A stretch of 64,000 nucleotides of DNA. Source: PHBD01 sp964578535 (GTDB lineage Bacteria; Desulfobacterota; Syntrophia; Syntrophales; PHBD01). The notes beneath the pieces were generated by a model. It worked only from the letters and a program-made list of their open reading frames with translations. It was not told the origin of the DNA and did no database searches. This document shows positions 1 to 8,117 of this stretch, one piece after another. Position 1 is the stretch's first letter. Each line of letters begins with the position of its first letter. A program made the translations under genes and the position numbers. The stretch lies in assembly GCA_964578535.1 (NCBI GenBank), contig CAZODI010000013.1, positions 1-64,000 of the forward strand, given 5' to 3'.

Positions 1-200
1 GGTGACCGGGAAAGCTTGGTAAACCCCATCCGGAGCAAGACCGAATAGGAGAACGCTTGAGGACGGCCCGTCCGAGGTTCTCGGGTAGCGTCGCTTGAGG
101 CGGCAGGCAACTGCCGTCCCAGATGAATGGCCACCACCGCCCGGCTGGCAACGGCCGCACGGAACAGAACTCGGCTTACGATCTGGTCCGGCACCCTCCT
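1..200 (+). ncRNA. rnpB: RNase P RNA, 3' portion (5' end outside window)
   Basis: Catalytic RNA of ribonuclease P, which removes the 5' leader of pre-tRNAs. The stretch carries hallmark bacterial type-A motifs in the right order: CCGGAGCAAGACCGAATAGG at 30-49, a GGTAGCGTCGCTTGAGG-like segment near 84-100, GATGAATGGCCACC from 122, and ACAGAACTCGGCTTA at 164-178 (the conserved 3' core next to P1). The 5' half, with the other strand of P1, lies upstream of base 1. The 3' end is approximate. It converges tail-to-tail with the yraN-family gene, which stops at 203, leaving almost no spacer. Recognition is by remembered consensus, not by a covariance search. Confidence 0.93.
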
Positions 201-202
201 TC

Positions 203-595
203 CTACCAAAGACCGTCAAAAGCATCCCGGAAAATCTCGATCCGGGTTCCCGAGACATCCATCTTGACCGATACAACGTCAAAACGGCATTTCTCGTTCA
301 CGAGTCCCTTCCAGTTCAGGTAATGAAGGGATACCCTCGTGAGCCTCCGCTGTTTTTCCGGTCCCACGGACTCCTCCGGCTCCCCGAAGGCGCCGGAGCG
401 CCGGGTTTTCACCTCCACGAAAACAAGAACATCACCCTCCCTGGCGATGATATCCATCTCGCCGGCTGAACACCGGTAATTTCTTTCAACGATCGCATAT
501 CCGGCTTTTTTCAGGTGAGCCGCCGCCAGTTCTTCCCCAATGGCGCCTCTTCGCGGGGTCGGCGCCTCTTTTTTCAGTTCCGGCAGGCGCCTCAT
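203..595 (-). CDS. yraN: YraN/UPF0102 family putative endonuclease
   Basis: 130-residue protein of the UPF0102 family, which has a restriction-endonuclease-like fold and unknown physiological role. Visible family features are RRGAIGEELAAAHL near the N terminus, the NYR..AGEMDII motif and FVEVKTRR, supplying the E...D...ExK residues of a PD-(D/E)xK-type active site. It is the last gene of the ffh-to-rnhB operon, and its ATG overlaps the rnhB TGA in an ATGA junction (592-595), so translation is probably coupled. The rnhB-yraN pairing is common in Proteobacteria. Length is normal for the family (about 120-130). Confidence 0.9.
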   Translation of the reverse strand: MRRLPELKKEAPTPRRGAIGEELAAAHLKKAGYAIVERNYRCSAGEMDIIAREGDVLVFVEVKTRRSGAFGEPEESVGPEKQRRLTRVSLHYLNWKGLVNEKCRFDVVSVKMDVSGTRIEIFRDAFDGLW

Positions 596-1218
596 GAAAA
601 GGGGAGAAGCTCCGAGGGAGATGATGAGGCCTTCCCCTTCAGGTGAAAGGATTTGCGGTGAATCTTGGAGGCCCCGTAAACCTGGATGGCGTTCCGGTGT
701 TCCTCCGTTCCGTATCCTTTGTTCCGGAGAAAATTGTACTGCGGAAACTGGTGATGATAGATTTCCATGATCTTGTCGCGGGAGACCTTGGCCACAATGG
801 AAGCCGCGGCAATGGACACGCTCAGGCGGTCTCCTCCGACGATGACCTTTTGATGAAAGTCCAGGGGGATTGCATTCCGGCCGTCGATCAGGAGGTAATC
901 CGGCCGTCGGGACAGGCTGAGGACGGCATCCTTCATCGCGGCCAGCGTCGCCTGCAGGATGTTGATCCGGTCGATCACCTGCGCTTCGATCACTCCAATG
1001 CCGACCGCCAGAGCGTCCTGGTGGATCCGGTCATGGAGAGCTTCCCGGACCTGCGGGCGCAGCAGCTTGGAATCTTTGATGTCGGGATTCCTGTATCCGG
1101 AAGGAAAAATGACGGCGGCGGCAACGACGGGTCCGCAAAGAGCCCCCCGGCCGGCTTCATCAACGCCGGCAATGGAGGAAAAACCCTCCTGAAGAGCCTT
1201 GCGTTCGAAATGATCCAT
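592..1218 (-). CDS. rnhB: Ribonuclease HII
   Basis: Cleaves the RNA strand of RNA/DNA hybrids and removes single ribonucleotides misincorporated in DNA. The 208-residue protein begins with the type-II signature IAGVDEAGRGALCGPVVAAA, giving the first catalytic Asp-Glu pair, followed by DSKLL, LIDGRNAIPL (a further catalytic Asp) and ASIVAKVSRDKIM. Full family length. It sits between rplS and yraN in the classical translation operon, with a 4-base overlap into yraN. Confidence 0.96.
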   Translation of the reverse strand: MDHFERKALQEGFSSIAGVDEAGRGALCGPVVAAAVIFPSGYRNPDIKDSKLLRPQVREALHDRIHQDALAVGIGVIEAQVIDRINILQATLAAMKDAVLSLSRRPDYLLIDGRNAIPLDFHQKVIVGGDRLSVSIAAASIVAKVSRDKIMEIYHHQFPQYNFLRNKGYGTEEHRNAIQVYGASKIHRKSFHLKGKASSSPSELLPFS

Positions 1219-1288
1219 CGCTCCCTTCGGCGGAGGTCCCCGTAAGAGACCCCGCCGCCGCGGGATGGAGTGCGCCTGTCCCGCTGTT

Positions 1289-1636
1289 TCAGATCCTGCT
1301 TGCGTCCTTGATCCGGGCCTTCTTTCCTCTCAGACCTCTCAGGTAGTAGAGCCGGGACCGGCGGACCTTGCCGCGGCTGATCACCTCGATCCGGTCGATG
1401 ACGGGGGAATGAAGCGGAAACGTTCGTTCGACTCCAATGCCGTAGGAGATCTTCCGGACGGTGAAGCTGGAACGGTTGCTTCCACGCCTTTTCCGGATCA
1501 CGACTCCTTCGAAGGCCTGAATTCGTTGCTTCTGGCCTTCGACGATCCGGACGTATACTTTCACCGTATCACCGGACTTGAACTCGGGGATGTCGCCCCG
1601 CATTTGCTCCTTTTCAATCATATCCAATACATTCAT
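1289..1636 (-). CDS. rplS: 50S ribosomal protein L19
   Basis: 115-residue large-subunit protein at the 30S-50S interface. Recognised by the N-terminal IEKEQMRGDIPEFKSGDTVKVYV, the central RIQAFEGVVIRKR and the C-terminal LYYLRGLRGKKARIKD. Start ATG at 1634-1636 has an AAGGAGGC-type ribosome-binding site in the complement of the bases just to the right. It lies between trmD and rnhB, the standard order rpsP-rimM-trmD-rplS seen in many bacteria. Confidence 0.98.
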   Translation of the reverse strand: MNVLDMIEKEQMRGDIPEFKSGDTVKVYVRIVEGQKQRIQAFEGVVIRKRRGSNRSSFTVRKISYGIGVERTFPLHSPVIDRIEVISRGKVRRSRLYYLRGLRGKKARIKDASRI

Positions 1637-1733
1637 GGCTAAAGCCTCCTTCTATCCCTTCAAGGCAATCCCTGTAAAAGCCTTTGGTCGACCTGTCTCT
1701 CTCTGTCCGCCGTCGTGGAATCGAAAACCGGCG

Positions 1734-2483
1734 TTACAGACCTTCCCGTTCCTTCTCCAGGACCAGGCTCTGCAGCATTTTCCGGTCTTCGTCCCGCAGC
1801 GGTGCCGTTTCAAGGAGGTCCCTGCGCCTCTGCCAGGTCCTCTTCAACGCTTCCCTTCTCCTCCAGTCTTCAATGGCCTTGTGATGGCCCGACAACAGAA
1901 TGTCCGGGACTTTCCATCCCCGGAAGTCTTCCGGTCTCGTATACTGCGGGTATTCGAGAAGCCCGTTGGAAAAGGAGTCGGCCTGGGGTGACGCGCTATT
2001 TCCCAGAACACCGGGAACCAAGCGGGCAACTGCATCCACAAGGACCATGGCCGCCAGTTCCCCGCCCGTCAGGATATAATCGCCGATGGAGATCTCCCGG
2101 TCGACCAAATGCGTCCGGATGCGCTCGTCCACCCCCTCGTAATGCCCGCAGATCATGACCAGCCTGGACCACGAGGCCAGCTCCCTAACCAGTTCCTGCC
2201 GAAGTGGCTCTCCCTGGGGAGTGAGGAGCACGACGAGAGCCCCTTCCCGGTCCGGCACAACGGTTTCCAGTGCCCGGGCCACCGGCTCCACCTTCATGAC
2301 CATCCCGCCACCGCCGCCATATGGATAGTCATCGGTCATCCGGTGCTTTCCCTCGGCGTAATCCCGGATGTCGTGCAGGTGGATCTGGATTATCCCCTTA
2401 TCTCTGGCCTTCCCGATGAGGCTGGCATCGAAGGGAGATCGGAACATCTCAGGGAAAATCGACAGGATATCGAAGCGGAGCAT
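1734..2483 (-). CDS. trmD: tRNA (guanine37-N1)-methyltransferase
   Basis: SPOUT-class methyltransferase that uses S-adenosylmethionine to make m1G37 next to the anticodon and so prevents +1 frameshifting. The 249-residue protein shows MLRFDILSIFPEMF at the start, DYPYGGGGGMVMKVEP, the trefoil-knot region VLLTPQGEPL, ICGHYEGVDERI and SIGDYILTGGELAAM. All are diagnostic of TrmD rather than archaeal Trm5. It is 6 bases downstream of rimM. Confidence 0.97.
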   Translation of the reverse strand: MLRFDILSIFPEMFRSPFDASLIGKARDKGIIQIHLHDIRDYAEGKHRMTDDYPYGGGGGMVMKVEPVARALETVVPDREGALVVLLTPQGEPLRQELVRELASWSRLVMICGHYEGVDERIRTHLVDREISIGDYILTGGELAAMVLVDAVARLVPGVLGNSASPQADSFSNGLLEYPQYTRPEDFRGWKVPDILLSGHHKAIEDWRRREALKRTWQRRRDLLETAPLRDEDRKMLQSLVLEKEREGL

Positions 2484-2489
2484 GGCGGA

Positions 2490-2990
2490 TCAAAGTCCCT
2501 CGAGGATCCGGACGCTCATGAATCCTCTCTCCGTGTCAATCTCCCGAATCACGTCAGCAATGGCCGGGAGCAGGATCTCCCTTTCGCCCCCCCGGCAGAC
2601 GTAAACATCGTTGCTGCCCGTGGGAAGGATCTCTTCGATGAATCCAAGAAATCGGCCATCGTCCGATCGGACCTCCAAGCCGATGAGCTGCCACCAGTAA
2701 TACTCGCCTTCGGGCAGTTTCTCCAAGCGATCCGCCGGGATCCAGACTCTGCATCCCAGAAGGGAATCCGCCTGCTCAATCCGGGAAACTCCCTCCAAGG
2801 CAAGTAAAAATGCCCGCTTGAGCGGGTCTATTGTCTTGATCCGGTACGGAACGGCCGATGCGTCATCCTTCCCGATATACACTTCACGGATGACTTCCAG
2901 CGTCCGCTTTCCCTCCAGGAAGGAGAGCACCTTCACAGCTCCCTGCAACCCGTGACATTTGACGATGCGTCCTATTTCCAGCAGCTTCAT
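2490..2990 (-). CDS. rimM: 16S rRNA processing protein RimM
   Basis: Assembly factor that binds S19 and helps mature the 30S head. The 166-residue protein has an N-terminal RimM beta-barrel (IGRIVKCHGLQGAVKVLSF) and a C-terminal PRC-barrel (YYWWQLIGLEVRSDDGRFLGFIEEI). Start ATG at 2988-2990; it begins 3 bases after the stop of the upstream KH-domain gene. Operon position between the KH protein and trmD is standard. Confidence 0.95.
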   Translation of the reverse strand: MKLLEIGRIVKCHGLQGAVKVLSFLEGKRTLEVIREVYIGKDDASAVPYRIKTIDPLKRAFLLALEGVSRIEQADSLLGCRVWIPADRLEKLPEGEYYWWQLIGLEVRSDDGRFLGFIEEILPTGSNDVYVCRGGEREILLPAIADVIREIDTERGFMSVRILEGL

Positions 2991-2993
2991 GCA

Positions 2994-3224
2994 TCATTCA
3001 ATGATCTCTAGGACCGTTCTCTTGCGGATTTTCGTGGACGCGGCGCTTAATATGGCCCGCATTGCCTTGGCGGTTCGTCCCTGTTTTCCGATGACTTTCC
3101 CCAAGTCCTCCTTGGCTACTCTCAATTCGATCACCGAGGTTTGTTCGCCAACGATTTCATTCACTTCCACCTGATCAGGATGATCCACCAAAGCCTGCGC
3201 CATGTACTTGATGAGCTCCTTCAT
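2994..3224 (-). CDS. khpA: KH-domain RNA-binding protein (YlqC/KhpA family)
   Basis: 76-residue single type-I KH-domain protein of the KhpA/YlqC family, thought to act in ribosome assembly or small-RNA binding. The motif GKVIGKQGRTAKAMRAIL contains the GxxG loop that grips RNA. The start at 3222-3224 (MKELIKYMAQ) was chosen over longer in-frame starts because it is preceded by a strong GGAGGTG site 6-7 bases away and matches the usual family length. It lies between rpsP and rimM, its usual place. Confidence 0.93.
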   Translation of the reverse strand: MKELIKYMAQALVDHPDQVEVNEIVGEQTSVIELRVAKEDLGKVIGKQGRTAKAMRAILSAASTKIRKRTVLEIIE

Positions 3225-3316
3225 CGTTCCCACCTCCGTGATGTCTGCAAAGATTGAAGCGTCACGAATATCGATTCTCGCCGGCTGCCCATCGGCAGCC
3301 TGGGATCTCCTGCATG

Positions 3317-3330
3317 CACGATCGATCGTG
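3317..3330. repeat. 14-bp perfect palindrome in rpsP-KH spacer
   Basis: CACGATCGATCGTG is a perfect palindrome in the 156-bp spacer between rpsP and the KH gene. A second inverted pair (GGCTGCC/GGCAGCC) lies just to its left. It could be a processing hairpin, a regulator site or chance; no T-run follows on either strand. Confidence 0.3.
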
Positions 3331-3380
3331 GGTCGGAAGCGCCCGAAACATGCCGTTGGTCCGGGGATAACGGGCAGCAA

Positions 3381-3632
3381 CTATCCTTTCAGTGGGATTC
3401 CCTTTTTCTTAAGCAGCTGGGAAACGGTAAGCGTAGGTTTCGCTCCCTTGGAGAGCCAATCCCGGACGCGCTCATCCTTTACGGTTACTTCGGCCGGTTC
3501 TTTTTTCGGGTCGTAGTGACCGACGATCTCGATGAATCTCCCGTCTCTGGGAAATTCGGAATCGGCTACTACGATACGGTAGAAAGGCCTGCTCCGTGAT
3601 CCCATACGTGCCAGTCTTATCTTTGTTGCCAT
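3381..3632 (-). CDS. rpsP: 30S ribosomal protein S16
   Basis: 83-residue small-subunit assembly protein. It begins MATKIRLARMGSRSRPFYRIVVADSEFPRDGRFIE, the standard S16 N terminus. The start at 3630-3632 was preferred to an upstream in-frame codon because the sequence aligns with S16 from the first residue. A GGAGGAGGTT ribosome-binding site lies about 14 bases upstream, slightly farther than usual. It follows ffh, as in many bacteria. Confidence 0.97.
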   Translation of the reverse strand: MATKIRLARMGSRSRPFYRIVVADSEFPRDGRFIEIVGHYDPKKEPAEVTVKDERVRDWLSKGAKPTLTVSQLLKKKGIPLKG

Positions 3633-3702
3633 CCTATCTGCTTGTAACCTCCTCCGAAAATGGTTTTGCCAACGAAAAGGGTGATTGATTAACACATCTT
3701 TT

Positions 3703-5043
3703 TCAGAATGAAAAGGGAAAATTCCCCCTGCGGAGGGCCTTCATTCCGTCCTTGGAGGTCATCCGTTTCATCATTTTTCTCATCTCAATGTAATTTTTCA
3801 ACAGCCGGTTCACGTCCTGTACGGAGGTCCCGCTTCCCCGGGCAATCCTTTTGCGCCTGGAGCCTTCGATGATCAGGTAGTTCGCCCGTTCCTGCCGGGT
3901 CATGGAGTCGATGATGGCAGAGATCCGGACGAGTTCCTTTTCATCGGGCATGGTATCCTTCATCGCCTTCATTCGCCCCAGGCCGGGAATCATGCCCAGA
4001 ATGTCCTGGAGCGATCCCATCTTTCGGATCTGAGACAACTGGTCGCGGAAGTCTTCAAGGGTGAATTCATTCTTACGGATTTTCCGCTCCAGTTCAAGGG
4101 CCTTCTTCTGATCGACGACCGTCTGGGCCTTCTCCACCAGGGTCAGAATATCGCCCATCCCGAGGATCCGGGAAGCCATCCGCTCCGGGTGGAACGGCTC
4201 CAGCGCGTCCACCTTCTCCCCTACACCGACAAATTTGATCGGTTTTCCGATCACCGCGCGCAGCGAAAGGGCCGCACCGCCCCTGGCATCCCCGTCCATC
4301 TTCGTCATGATGACGCCATCGATGCCGAGGCTCTCGTCGAACTTCGCCGCTACGTTTACCGCTTCCTGACCGGTCATCGCATCGGCCACGAAAAGAATCT
4401 CCCCGGGCTGGACGGCTTCCTTGATGCGCCGCAGCTCGTCCATCATTTCTTCGTCGATGTGAAGTCGACCCGCGGTGTCGATGATCAGGACCTCATACCC
4501 TTTCGAACGGGCCTCATCGACGGCGTTCATGCAGATTTTCACGGGATCCTTCAGGTCATCCGCCCGGTGGAAACCGGCACCGATGGACCCGGTCAGGACC
4601 CGCAACTGTTCGATGGCAGCGGGCCGATAGACGTCAGCGGAAACGAGAGATACCCGCTTCCCCTGAGCCGCCAGGAAACGGGCCAGCTTCACAGACGTTG
4701 TCGTCTTTCCACACCCTTGGAGACCCACCATCATGACCGGCGTCGGGATCCGATTCCCGAAGCGCATCGCGCTTCCCGTCGTGCCCATGAGCTCCACGAG
4801 GCGGTCGTGGACGATCTTGACGACCTGCTGCCCCGGCGACAGGCTTTCCAGAACGTGCTGGCCGACCGCGCGGGTGCGGACCTCCTCAACAAAATCACGG
4901 ACGACCCGGAAGTTTACATCCGCTTCGAGAAGAGCCATGCGGATCTCCCGCATGGCCTCCTGGATGTTCTCCTCTGTCAATACGCCGTGGCCTCTGAGCT
5001 TCTTGAAGATTCCTTCCAGTTTTTCCGTCAGATTTTCGAACAT
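3703..5043 (-). CDS. ffh: Signal recognition particle GTPase Ffh
   Basis: Protein subunit of the signal recognition particle: it binds signal sequences of nascent membrane proteins and, with 4.5S RNA and FtsY, delivers them to the translocon. The 446-residue protein has an N helical bundle, the G domain (P-loop GLQGCGKTTTSVKLA, DTAGRL, TKMDGDARGG) and a methionine-rich M domain with RRKRIARGSGTSVQDVN, the RNA-binding helix-turn-helix. Start MFENLTEKL at 5041-5043 fits the family; an in-frame extension to 5109 does not resemble Ffh. First gene of the translation operon in this window. Confidence 0.97.
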   Translation of the reverse strand: MFENLTEKLEGIFKKLRGHGVLTEENIQEAMREIRMALLEADVNFRVVRDFVEEVRTRAVGQHVLESLSPGQQVVKIVHDRLVELMGTTGSAMRFGNRIPTPVMMVGLQGCGKTTTSVKLARFLAAQGKRVSLVSADVYRPAAIEQLRVLTGSIGAGFHRADDLKDPVKICMNAVDEARSKGYEVLIIDTAGRLHIDEEMMDELRRIKEAVQPGEILFVADAMTGQEAVNVAAKFDESLGIDGVIMTKMDGDARGGAALSLRAVIGKPIKFVGVGEKVDALEPFHPERMASRILGMGDILTLVEKAQTVVDQKKALELERKIRKNEFTLEDFRDQLSQIRKMGSLQDILGMIPGLGRMKAMKDTMPDEKELVRISAIIDSMTRQERANYLIIEGSRRKRIARGSGTSVQDVNRLLKNYIEMRKMMKRMTSKDGMKALRRGNFPFSF

Positions 5044-5153
5044 GATCGTCAGCCTTCGCTGCATGCCTTCGGCACTTTCGTTCCGGAATGCATGCGACAC
5101 GGCACGCAACCGTCTCCGAACCTTCGCAGAGACAGCCCGTTCCCCTGTAAAAA

Positions 5154-5966
5154 TCAGATTTTGCGGATGATGCAGCTTGCTCCCTGGATCTTCTTCGCGA
5201 TCCGATCGGCGGCCTTTTGCGCCGCCTCCCGGGACTCAAATCCACCGACGACAATGCGGTACCAGCGCCCTTTCGCCGGCAGGTCAACAGCCAGAACACG
5301 CGGCTTGAATCCGAGGGACCCCAGTTTTTTCGCCGTCTCTTCAGCTTTCGCTTTTTCCTTGTAGGAGGCGACCTGCAGACTGAAGGATTCTTTCCCCTTC
5401 CCGGTCTCCTTCGCCGGTTCGGCCGATTTTCCGGGAGTCGCGCTCCCCGTCGCCACCCCAGGGACAGGTGCAGGTGGCGCGGTCGCCTTCGCGGTCTTTT
5501 TCTCCGCAGCCGTATCCTTCGAACCCGCCGGTGCACGTTCAGTCGCACTTGCCGGAGGGGCCGCCCCTTTCTGTGCTGCCGTAGCACCTGACGGTGGAGA
5601 GGGTGCGGCAGCCGGCGAGGGCACCGGCGGCCGGACGGCCGCCTGGGCCGATTGAGCCGGAGGAACCGTGCCGGAAGAGGCCGCCTGCCCCACCGGGGCG
5701 ACACCGGGTGACACGGCTGCAGCCTTCTCATCTCCCGCGGGCGGTGTCTCAACGGCTTTTGCCGGAGCTGTCGCCGTCGTTCCTCCCTTTTCTGCCCCGG
5801 CCGGGGATGACCGGCTGATCCGGATGGCCGGATTCTCCATATCCCGGCCCATCTGCAGGCCCACCCAGAAGGAGGCAAAGACGAGAACTGACATTCCCGC
5901 GGCAAAGAGCAGCAATCCGCGTTTTCCCAACCGGAATTCGAATCGCTTTTCGTTCCTCGGGGGCAT
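5154..5966 (-). CDS. SPOR-domain cell-envelope protein
   Basis: 270-residue single-pass inner-membrane protein. Order: short cytoplasmic N terminus (MPPRNEKRFEFRLGKRG), one membrane helix about residues 17-37, a long Pro/Ala/Thr-rich linker about 60-190, then a C-terminal SPOR domain about 193-270 (SFSLQVASYKEKAKAEE ... WYRIVVGGFESREAAQ). SPOR domains bind denuded septal peptidoglycan, so a division or cell-wall role like FtsN or DedD is likely, though not proven. The start at 5964-5966 is chosen because GGAG lies nine bases upstream; 5981 is an alternative. Lies 38 bases after argS. Confidence 0.85.
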   Translation of the reverse strand: MPPRNEKRFEFRLGKRGLLLFAAGMSVLVFASFWVGLQMGRDMENPAIRISRSSPAGAEKGGTTATAPAKAVETPPAGDEKAAAVSPGVAPVGQAASSGTVPPAQSAQAAVRPPVPSPAAAPSPPSGATAAQKGAAPPASATERAPAGSKDTAAEKKTAKATAPPAPVPGVATGSATPGKSAEPAKETGKGKESFSLQVASYKEKAKAEETAKKLGSLGFKPRVLAVDLPAKGRWYRIVVGGFESREAAQKAADRIAKKIQGASCIIRKI

Positions 5967-6004
5967 GCCGCCGTTCTCCATACTGCTGCGGGAATAACCG
6001 GATT

Positions 6005-7669
6005 TTACATTGCTTCGGGCGCCGCCACACCGAGCAGGTTCAATCCGTTGCGGATCACCGTCTGGATGCAGGCGACCAGGAAGAGACGTGCCCTGCTCAG
6101 GGACTCGTCCTCGGAAAGAACCTTGTTCCGGTTGTAGTAACTGTGAAACAGTCCTGCAAGATCGTTCAGATAAAAGGTCAGGCGGTGCGGTTCCAGGGTA
6201 AGGGACGCCGCTTCCACGACCTCCGGATAGCGGACGATCGTCTTGATGAGGGCGATTTCCTCGTCCAGCTTCAGGACCGACGGATCCACCTCCCTGCGCA
6301 CGGGCCTGACGACATTCCGTTCTGCCGCGGTCCTGAAGATGCTGCAGATCCGGGCATGGGCGTACTGGACATAATAAACAGGGTTCTCGTTGGACTGGCG
6401 CTTTGCCACTTCCAGATCGAAATCCAGGTGGCTGTCGGAGCGGCGCATCAGGAAATTGTACCGGGCCGCGTCCTTTCCCACCTCGTCGACCACCTGCCTG
6501 AGCGTAACGAACTCGCCGGCCCGGGTGGACATGGCCACCGGCTTCCCGTCGCGGAGCAGGTTGACGAGTTGCACGAGAATCACCTGCAGTGCATCGCGTT
6601 CGTGACCGATGGCCTGAACGCCGGCCATCATCCGGGGAATGTATCCGTGATGATCGGCTCCCCAGATGTCGATGACCGTATCGAACCCCCGGGCGAACTT
6701 GTTCCGGTGATAGGCGATGTCGGCTGCAAAATACGTCGGCTCGCCGTTCTGACGCACCACCACCCGGTCCTTCTCGTCTCCATACGAGGTCGTCCGGAAC
6801 CACAGGGTTCCTTCCTCTTCGTAGATGAATCCCTTCTTCTTCAACTCATCGAGGAGTCTTGCGACGCCGTCGTCCTTGTAGAGTTCCCGTTCGCTGAAAT
6901 AGAGATCGAAGACCACGCCGAAGGCCTTCAGGTCGTCCTTGATCCCCTCCAGGATCACACCGCCGGCGTCGGCAGACAGGAGCGGCACGGACTCCTGTTC
7001 TCCCAGGGTCCGGTAGCGGTCTCCGTCCCGGTCCAGGATCTCCCGGGCGAGTTCCGTAATGTAATCTCCCTGGTACCCGTTTTCCGGGAATACGACATCC
7101 TCCTCCAGGAGTTGCAGGTATCGGTAATACACGGAGCGTCCCAGGTTGTTCATCTGGTTGCCCGCATCGTTGATATAGTACTCCCGGAAAACCGAGTGTC
7201 CCGTGGCGGCAAGGATGTTTGCGACGACGTCCCCCACCACGGCACCGCGGGCATGCCCGATGTGCAGGGGCCCGGTCGGATTGGCACTGACGAATTCAAC
7301 CTGCATTCTCCGGTTCCGGCCGAGGTCCGACATTCCGTACCGTTCACCCCTCTCCTCAACCTCCCCGAGCTTCCGGTACCATTGGGCCGGCGCAATGAAA
7401 AAGTTGATAAAACCGGGACCGGCGATTTCCATCTTCTGGATGACTCCCCCGGAATCGCCGAGCTTCGCCACAAGGATATCCGCTATCTGGCGCGGCTTTC
7501 TCTTCAGGCGGGAGGCCAGGACCATGGCCGCGTTGGAGGCATAGTCACCGTGGGCGGGATCTTTCGTCCAGTCCACATCAAGGCCAGGAACGTCACACGA
7601 CGGCAGGAGCCCTTCCCGAAAAGAGGCCATCAGGGCCTCGGACAGCATGTTTTGCAGTGTTCGTTTCAT
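6005..7669 (-). CDS. argS: Arginyl-tRNA synthetase
   Basis: Charges tRNA-Arg with arginine. The 554-residue class-I synthetase has the ArgS-specific Add1 N-terminal domain, ANPTGPLHIGHARGAVVGD with HIGH at 136-139, and the C-terminal DALR anticodon-binding domain (YYVQYAHARICSIFR; HSYYNRNKVL). The canonical KMSK is replaced by VAMSTRAG, which is normal for many ArgS. Full length. It is followed by the SPOR gene and probably cotranscribed with it. Confidence 0.97.
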   Translation of the reverse strand: MKRTLQNMLSEALMASFREGLLPSCDVPGLDVDWTKDPAHGDYASNAAMVLASRLKRKPRQIADILVAKLGDSGGVIQKMEIAGPGFINFFIAPAQWYRKLGEVEERGERYGMSDLGRNRRMQVEFVSANPTGPLHIGHARGAVVGDVVANILAATGHSVFREYYINDAGNQMNNLGRSVYYRYLQLLEEDVVFPENGYQGDYITELAREILDRDGDRYRTLGEQESVPLLSADAGGVILEGIKDDLKAFGVVFDLYFSERELYKDDGVARLLDELKKKGFIYEEEGTLWFRTTSYGDEKDRVVVRQNGEPTYFAADIAYHRNKFARGFDTVIDIWGADHHGYIPRMMAGVQAIGHERDALQVILVQLVNLLRDGKPVAMSTRAGEFVTLRQVVDEVGKDAARYNFLMRRSDSHLDFDLEVAKRQSNENPVYYVQYAHARICSIFRTAAERNVVRPVRREVDPSVLKLDEEIALIKTIVRYPEVVEAASLTLEPHRLTFYLNDLAGLFHSYYNRNKVLSEDESLSRARLFLVACIQTVIRNGLNLLGVAAPEAM

Positions 7670-7703
7670 ACCGGTTTCTTTAAAAAATCCCCTTCAGGAC
7701 AGC

Positions 7704-7731
7704 AAAAAGGCTGGCACGGGGCCAACCTTTT
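7704..7731 (-). terminator. Intrinsic terminator after the 56-residue Cys protein
   Basis: The arms AAAAAGG-C-TGGC and GCCA-A-CCTTTT form an 11-step hairpin with one mismatch and a short loop. Read on the minus strand it ends in a run of T, so it can terminate transcription coming from the gene at 7819-7989 and insulate argS. Confidence 0.65.
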
Positions 7732-7818
7732 CATAACCGTTGGTTCAGAAACTCACCCTTGGGATCCGCATCGAGAAATCCAATGCCTGCAAGCCCGGAT
7801 CCCGCCGGGGGTCCGTTC

Positions 7819-7989
7819 CTATTCGTCGAATTTCTTCTTCGCCTTTTCGATATCCTGGTCCTTGATCGCCAGATCTCTCGTGTAATCGGGGCAATGCACG
7901 TTCCCCGAGGAATCCGTCGAGACGCTGAACCGCTTCTGGCAGGTGCCTCGCCACGCACAGATAGCACAGTATTTTTTATCCGTTCCCAT
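7819..7989 (-). CDS. Small four-cysteine conserved-type protein
   Basis: 56-residue ORF beginning MGTDKKYCAICAWRGTCQKR and ending AKKKFDE. Cysteines fall at 8, 11, 17 and 33 (CxxC-x5-C and HC-P), suggesting a small zinc or iron-sulfur knuckle, followed by a charged helix. The start has a good AAGGGGGA ribosome-binding site, and a terminator lies downstream, so this looks like a real single-gene unit. I recall small cysteine-rich hypotheticals of this kind in deltaproteobacteria but cannot name the family. Function unknown. Confidence 0.7.
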   Translation of the reverse strand: MGTDKKYCAICAWRGTCQKRFSVSTDSSGNVHCPDYTRDLAIKDQDIEKAKKKFDE

Positions 7990-8117
7990 TGAGATCCCCC
8001 TTTTCAGCCTTCGATCAACTTCGCGTCCGGAAATCAGCCCTCAACAGGCGCCGGTTCCTTACCGCTCGGGCGATACATCTATCCGCACCACCCGATGAAG
8101 TCAAGCCTTTTTGATCC

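Noticed and set aside
3225..3380. N-terminal extension of the KH-domain protein into the rpsP spacer
   Set aside because: The strong ribosome-binding site sits at the inner ATG, and the extension carries palindromic, non-coding-like sequence.
6143..7885. A 580-codon open frame opposite argS
   Set aside because: Antisense shadow of a synthetase with all its motifs; no ribosome-binding site or domain.
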